A DNA stretch of 64,000 bases from an uncultured Prevotellaceae bacterium (lineage in GTDB: Bacteria > Bacteroidota > Bacteroidia > Bacteroidales > Muribaculaceae): assembly GCA_947165675.1 (NCBI GenBank), contig CAMVBJ010000005.1, positions 1 to 64,000 of the forward strand, read 5' to 3'. Below, one piece after another: positions 61,482 through 64,000 of the stretch (its first letter is position 1; every line of letters begins with the position of its first letter). Made by a program: the position numbers and the translations under genes. The notes under the pieces were generated by a model, which saw only the letters and a list, made by a program, of their open reading frames with translations, had not been told where the DNA came from and did no database searches.

Positions 61482-63326
61482 ATGAGGCAGGATAAGCAAC
61501 ATAGTAGTGATCACCGCATCAAGGGTCAGTGGCTACCCACCACCAAGAAAGAGATGGAACACCTGGGATGGGATCAGGCCGACGTGATTCTGTTTACTGG
61601 TGATGCCTATATTGACCACCCGTCGATGGGCACAGCAGTCATCGGCCGTGTCCTCGAAGCCCACGGCTACAAAGTCGCTATCGTGCCACAGCCTAACTGG
61701 CGCGATGACCTACGCGACTTCAAGAAATTAGGCATTCCACGGCTATTCTTCGGCATATCGGCTGGCGCAATGGACTCGATGGTGAACCACTATACCGCCG
61801 CTCGACGCAAGCGCAGTGATGATGCCTATACCCCTGGAGGCCGTGCCGGAGCCCGTCCCGACTACCCCACAATCGTCTATAGTGAAATATTGAAGCGACT
61901 TTATCCCGATGTGCCCGTCGTTGCTGGCGGTATCGAGGTCTCACTGAGGCGACTGGCCCATTATGATTATTGGCAAGACCGATTGCGCCCCTCCATCCTC
62001 ATGGATTGTCGTGCCGACCTGCTGGTCTATGGTATGGGAGAGCTGCCCAATATTGCTATTGCCGAAGCCCTCGCTCACGGCAAACAGATTGAGGAGTTGA
62101 CCGACATTCCACAGACGGTAGTACGTCGCCCACTGAGTGAGTTGCCCACTGACAACAGCGACACCGACGTGGTGCTACACAGCTATGAGGAATGCCAGCA
62201 GTCCATGAAGGCCCAAGCTCAAAACTTCAAAACCATTGAGATAGAGAGCAACCTGTGGCACGGTCACAACGTGTGGCAAGCCACAGGAGGCATTGCCATC
62301 AAGGTGAACCGTACCAACCCACCCATGACTACCAGCCAGATCGACGCCTCGTTTGACCTGCCCTACACCCGCCTTCCCCATCCGCGATACCAGGGCAAAC
62401 GCATTCCAGCCTACGAGATGATCCGACACTCGGTGTGCATGCATCGTGGATGCTTTGGTGGATGCGCCTTCTGTACCATCAGCGCCCATCAGGGCAAATT
62501 CATTGCCTCGCGTAGCAAGGAGTCGATTCTGCGAGAAGTCAAGCAAGTGGTGCAGATGGATGACTTCAAGGGCTACATCAGCGACCTGGGCGGTCCCAGT
62601 GCCAATATGTATGGTATGCACGGCAAGGATTTAGAGCGATGCCAGCGTTGCCAGCGACCGTCATGCCTGCATCCGCAACCATGTGGCAACCTCAACACCG
62701 ACCATAGCCAACTGCTCGACATCTACCATGCCGTGGATGCCCTGCCCCAGGTGAAGAAATCATTCATCGGCAGTGGAGTGCGTTATGACCTGTCAATGCA
62801 TCGCACTGGCGACCCGCACGTCGATAAGATCAATAGCCAGTATAACGAGGAACTTATCCGCTTTCATGTATCTGGCCGATTAAAAGTGGCTCCCGAGCAT
62901 ACCAGCGACGAAGTGCTGATGCTGATGCGCAAACCGTCGTTTGAACTATTCAGGCAATTCAAGGCCCTGTTTGACAGAGTGAACGCGAAATATAACCTGC
63001 GCCAACAGATTATCCCCTATTTCATCTCATCCCACCCTGGCTGCCATGAAGCCGACATGGCAGAACTGGCCGCTATCACCAAGGAGTTGGATTTTCGCCT
63101 TGAACAAGTTCAGGACTTCACACCAACCCCCATGACGGTTTCGACCGAAACCTATTATACAGGATTCCATCCCTATACGCTGAAGCCTGTGTATTGCGCC
63201 AAGACTCCCATTGAGAAGCAAGCTCAGCGTTTATTCTTCTTCTGGTATGACCACAAGAACCGCCAGGCCATCACTAAGGCGCTCAAACGCATCCACCGCA
63301 GCGACTTGCTGCACAAACTATATTAG
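61482..63326 (+). CDS. YgiQ-family radical SAM protein
   Basis: 614 aa. The radical SAM site is HRGCFGGCAFCTI (C-x3-C-x2-C), near the middle, after an N-terminal B12-binding-like flavodoxin domain (LGWDQADVILFTGDAYIDHPSMG). YgiQ-type enzymes are widespread but the reaction is not settled. The C-terminal part (KPVYCAKTPIEKQAQRLFFF) is family-typical. Full length. Confidence 0.92.
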   Translation: MRQDKQHSSDHRIKGQWLPTTKKEMEHLGWDQADVILFTGDAYIDHPSMGTAVIGRVLEAHGYKVAIVPQPNWRDDLRDFKKLGIPRLFFGISAGAMDSMVNHYTAARRKRSDDAYTPGGRAGARPDYPTIVYSEILKRLYPDVPVVAGGIEVSLRRLAHYDYWQDRLRPSILMDCRADLLVYGMGELPNIAIAEALAHGKQIEELTDIPQTVVRRPLSELPTDNSDTDVVLHSYEECQQSMKAQAQNFKTIEIESNLWHGHNVWQATGGIAIKVNRTNPPMTTSQIDASFDLPYTRLPHPRYQGKRIPAYEMIRHSVCMHRGCFGGCAFCTISAHQGKFIASRSKESILREVKQVVQMDDFKGYISDLGGPSANMYGMHGKDLERCQRCQRPSCLHPQPCGNLNTDHSQLLDIYHAVDALPQVKKSFIGSGVRYDLSMHRTGDPHVDKINSQYNEELIRFHVSGRLKVAPEHTSDEVLMLMRKPSFELFRQFKALFDRVNAKYNLRQQIIPYFISSHPGCHEADMAELAAITKELDFRLEQVQDFTPTPMTVSTETYYTGFHPYTLKPVYCAKTPIEKQAQRLFFFWYDHKNRQAITKALKRIHRSDLLHKLY

Positions 63327-63350
63327 CCTTTAGGTTTTAATTGATTCATC

Positions 63351-63905
63351 ATGATGAAAAGAGTTACTCGATGTGTAGTCACAGCTGTGATGTTGATGTT
63401 GGCCAGTGTTCATTCACAAGCCAGTGATGATGCGTTAAAATACACAACCGACATACTGTGTCTCGCTCCCGATGCTACCGCTCTTGCTGTTGCTATCGCC
63501 AAGCATGACACCCAGGGCCTCAAGCAGTTGGGGCTGAGTACCGCCACTTGCCTGGTGGTGAACTATGGCTTGGAACTCTGTATCAAGAAGGACCGTCCCG
63601 ACGGCACAGGACATCATGCATTCCCGAGCACCCACACGGCTGTCGCCTTTAACGGATCAACCTACCTGATGAAACGTTATGGCTGGAAATGGGGTGTTCC
63701 CGCATACGTTGTATCAAGTTTTGTGGCGTGGGGGCGTGTTCACACCAACCGTCATGACTGGTGGGACGTGCTGGGCGGAGCAGCCATCGGTGCAGGCAGC
63801 GCATTTATCTTTACCCGCCCTTTTGTTAAGGATGTTGACGTAACAATAAGCCCGACCACCTTCGGTGACCGGGCCTATGGATTGACTGCAACAATACAGT
63901 TCTAA
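63351..63905 (+). CDS. Secreted PAP2-family phosphatase
   Basis: 184 aa. A signal peptide (about 24 residues) is followed by a single PAP2 domain: IKKDRPDG (motif 1, K-x6-RP type), FPSTHTAVAF (motif 2) and GRVHTNRHDWWDVLGG (motif 3). These soluble or membrane acid phosphatases remove phosphate from lipids or nucleotides. Small for the family but complete. It starts 24 bp after the YgiQ-type gene and may be co-transcribed. Confidence 0.88.
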   Translation: MMKRVTRCVVTAVMLMLASVHSQASDDALKYTTDILCLAPDATALAVAIAKHDTQGLKQLGLSTATCLVVNYGLELCIKKDRPDGTGHHAFPSTHTAVAFNGSTYLMKRYGWKWGVPAYVVSSFVAWGRVHTNRHDWWDVLGGAAIGAGSAFIFTRPFVKDVDVTISPTTFGDRAYGLTATIQF

Positions 63906-63914
63906 ATTCTCGAT

Positions 63915-64000
63915 TTACTTCACGAGAACCTTCTTGGCAGTACCATCGCTCATCTTCACGATGTTGATACCCTGCTGCAGGCTATTGTGCTGGCGACCCA
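63915..64000 (-). CDS. C-terminal end of a secreted protein with sorting-like tail (partial)
   Basis: The last 28 codons of a minus-strand gene cut by the window edge: ...GRQHNSLQQGINIVKMSDGTAKKVLVK and a stop. The tail matches the VLVK end of the protein at 3907 and short type IX-like C-terminal domains. Nothing else can be said. The gene is convergent with the PAP2 gene. Confidence 0.62.
   Translation of the reverse strand, partial: GRQHNSLQQGINIVKMSDGTAKKVLVK

Overview
The window looks like chromosomal DNA of a gut-type member of the Bacteroidales (Bacteroidota). Evidence: many gene starts are preceded by the Bacteroidota -7 box TAnnTTTG, sometimes with a TTG/TTTG about 19 nt upstream; ribosome binding sites are weak; GroEL ends in a GGM-rich tail; the glycine decarboxylase P-protein is split; two secreted proteins end in a GxY/INxxGKKVLVK-type sorting tail; and queuosine, NhaC, WG-repeat and OprP-type porin genes are of the kind found there. 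Short intergenic repeats of the kind cited below are dense. The family (Muribaculaceae or a relative) is a guess. No rRNA, tRNA or CRISPR array was seen.

Layout. 1-8.9 kb: cobyrinate a,c-diamide synthase and dapF, a MalY/PatB-type PLP lyase, a secreted protein, NhaC and an M1 aminopeptidase. 9.0-13.5 kb: groES-groEL, with an IS1634-type insertion sequence just beyond groEL, flanked by an apparently perfect 196-bp direct repeat that leaves groEL whole. groES has a sigma-54-like promoter. 13.5-19 kb: a four-gene operon (flippase, ATP-pyrophosphatase-like protein, SDR, MenD-like ThDP enzyme) that probably makes and exports an unusual glycan component. 19.2-27.7 kb: WG-repeat lipoprotein, queD-queE, a BIG2/dockerin/SUMF1 protein, a 3' fragment of fabD joined to a second queE, an acyltransferase, fabD, and queF-queC.

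27.8-46.4 kb is mostly minus strand: glutamine amidotransferase and HD protein, MlaF and MlaE, a LuxR-type regulator with a hemerythrin protein, then a tight run hisS - crp/fnr - TSCPD - two lipoproteins - metallo-beta-lactamase-fold hydrolase - umuD - LTA-synthase-like protein; a membrane Zn peptidase; a strongly promoted alanine-rich lipoprotein (plus strand); GNAT, M3 peptidase and mutS2. 46.4-64 kb is mostly plus strand: a candidate small RNA, a C1 peptidase, a GT39-like membrane protein, ridA, a porin, a complete lipoate/glycine-cleavage set (lplA, gcvT, gcvH, gcvPA, gcvPB, lpd), a branched palindromic element, uvrB, a YgiQ-type radical SAM protein, a PAP2 phosphatase and the end of another secreted protein.

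Working together: QueD, QueE (two copies), QueC and QueF cover the route from dihydroneopterin triphosphate to preQ1 apart from the first step. LplA can lipoylate GcvH, which then works with GcvT, GcvPA/PB and Lpd. The most striking features are the long-target-duplication IS insertion, the fabD/queE chimeric duplication, the sigma-54-like groESL promoter, the strand-oriented intergenic repeats, the palindromic element and the MenD-like glycan operon. All statements are from reading the sequence by eye; no database search was possible.
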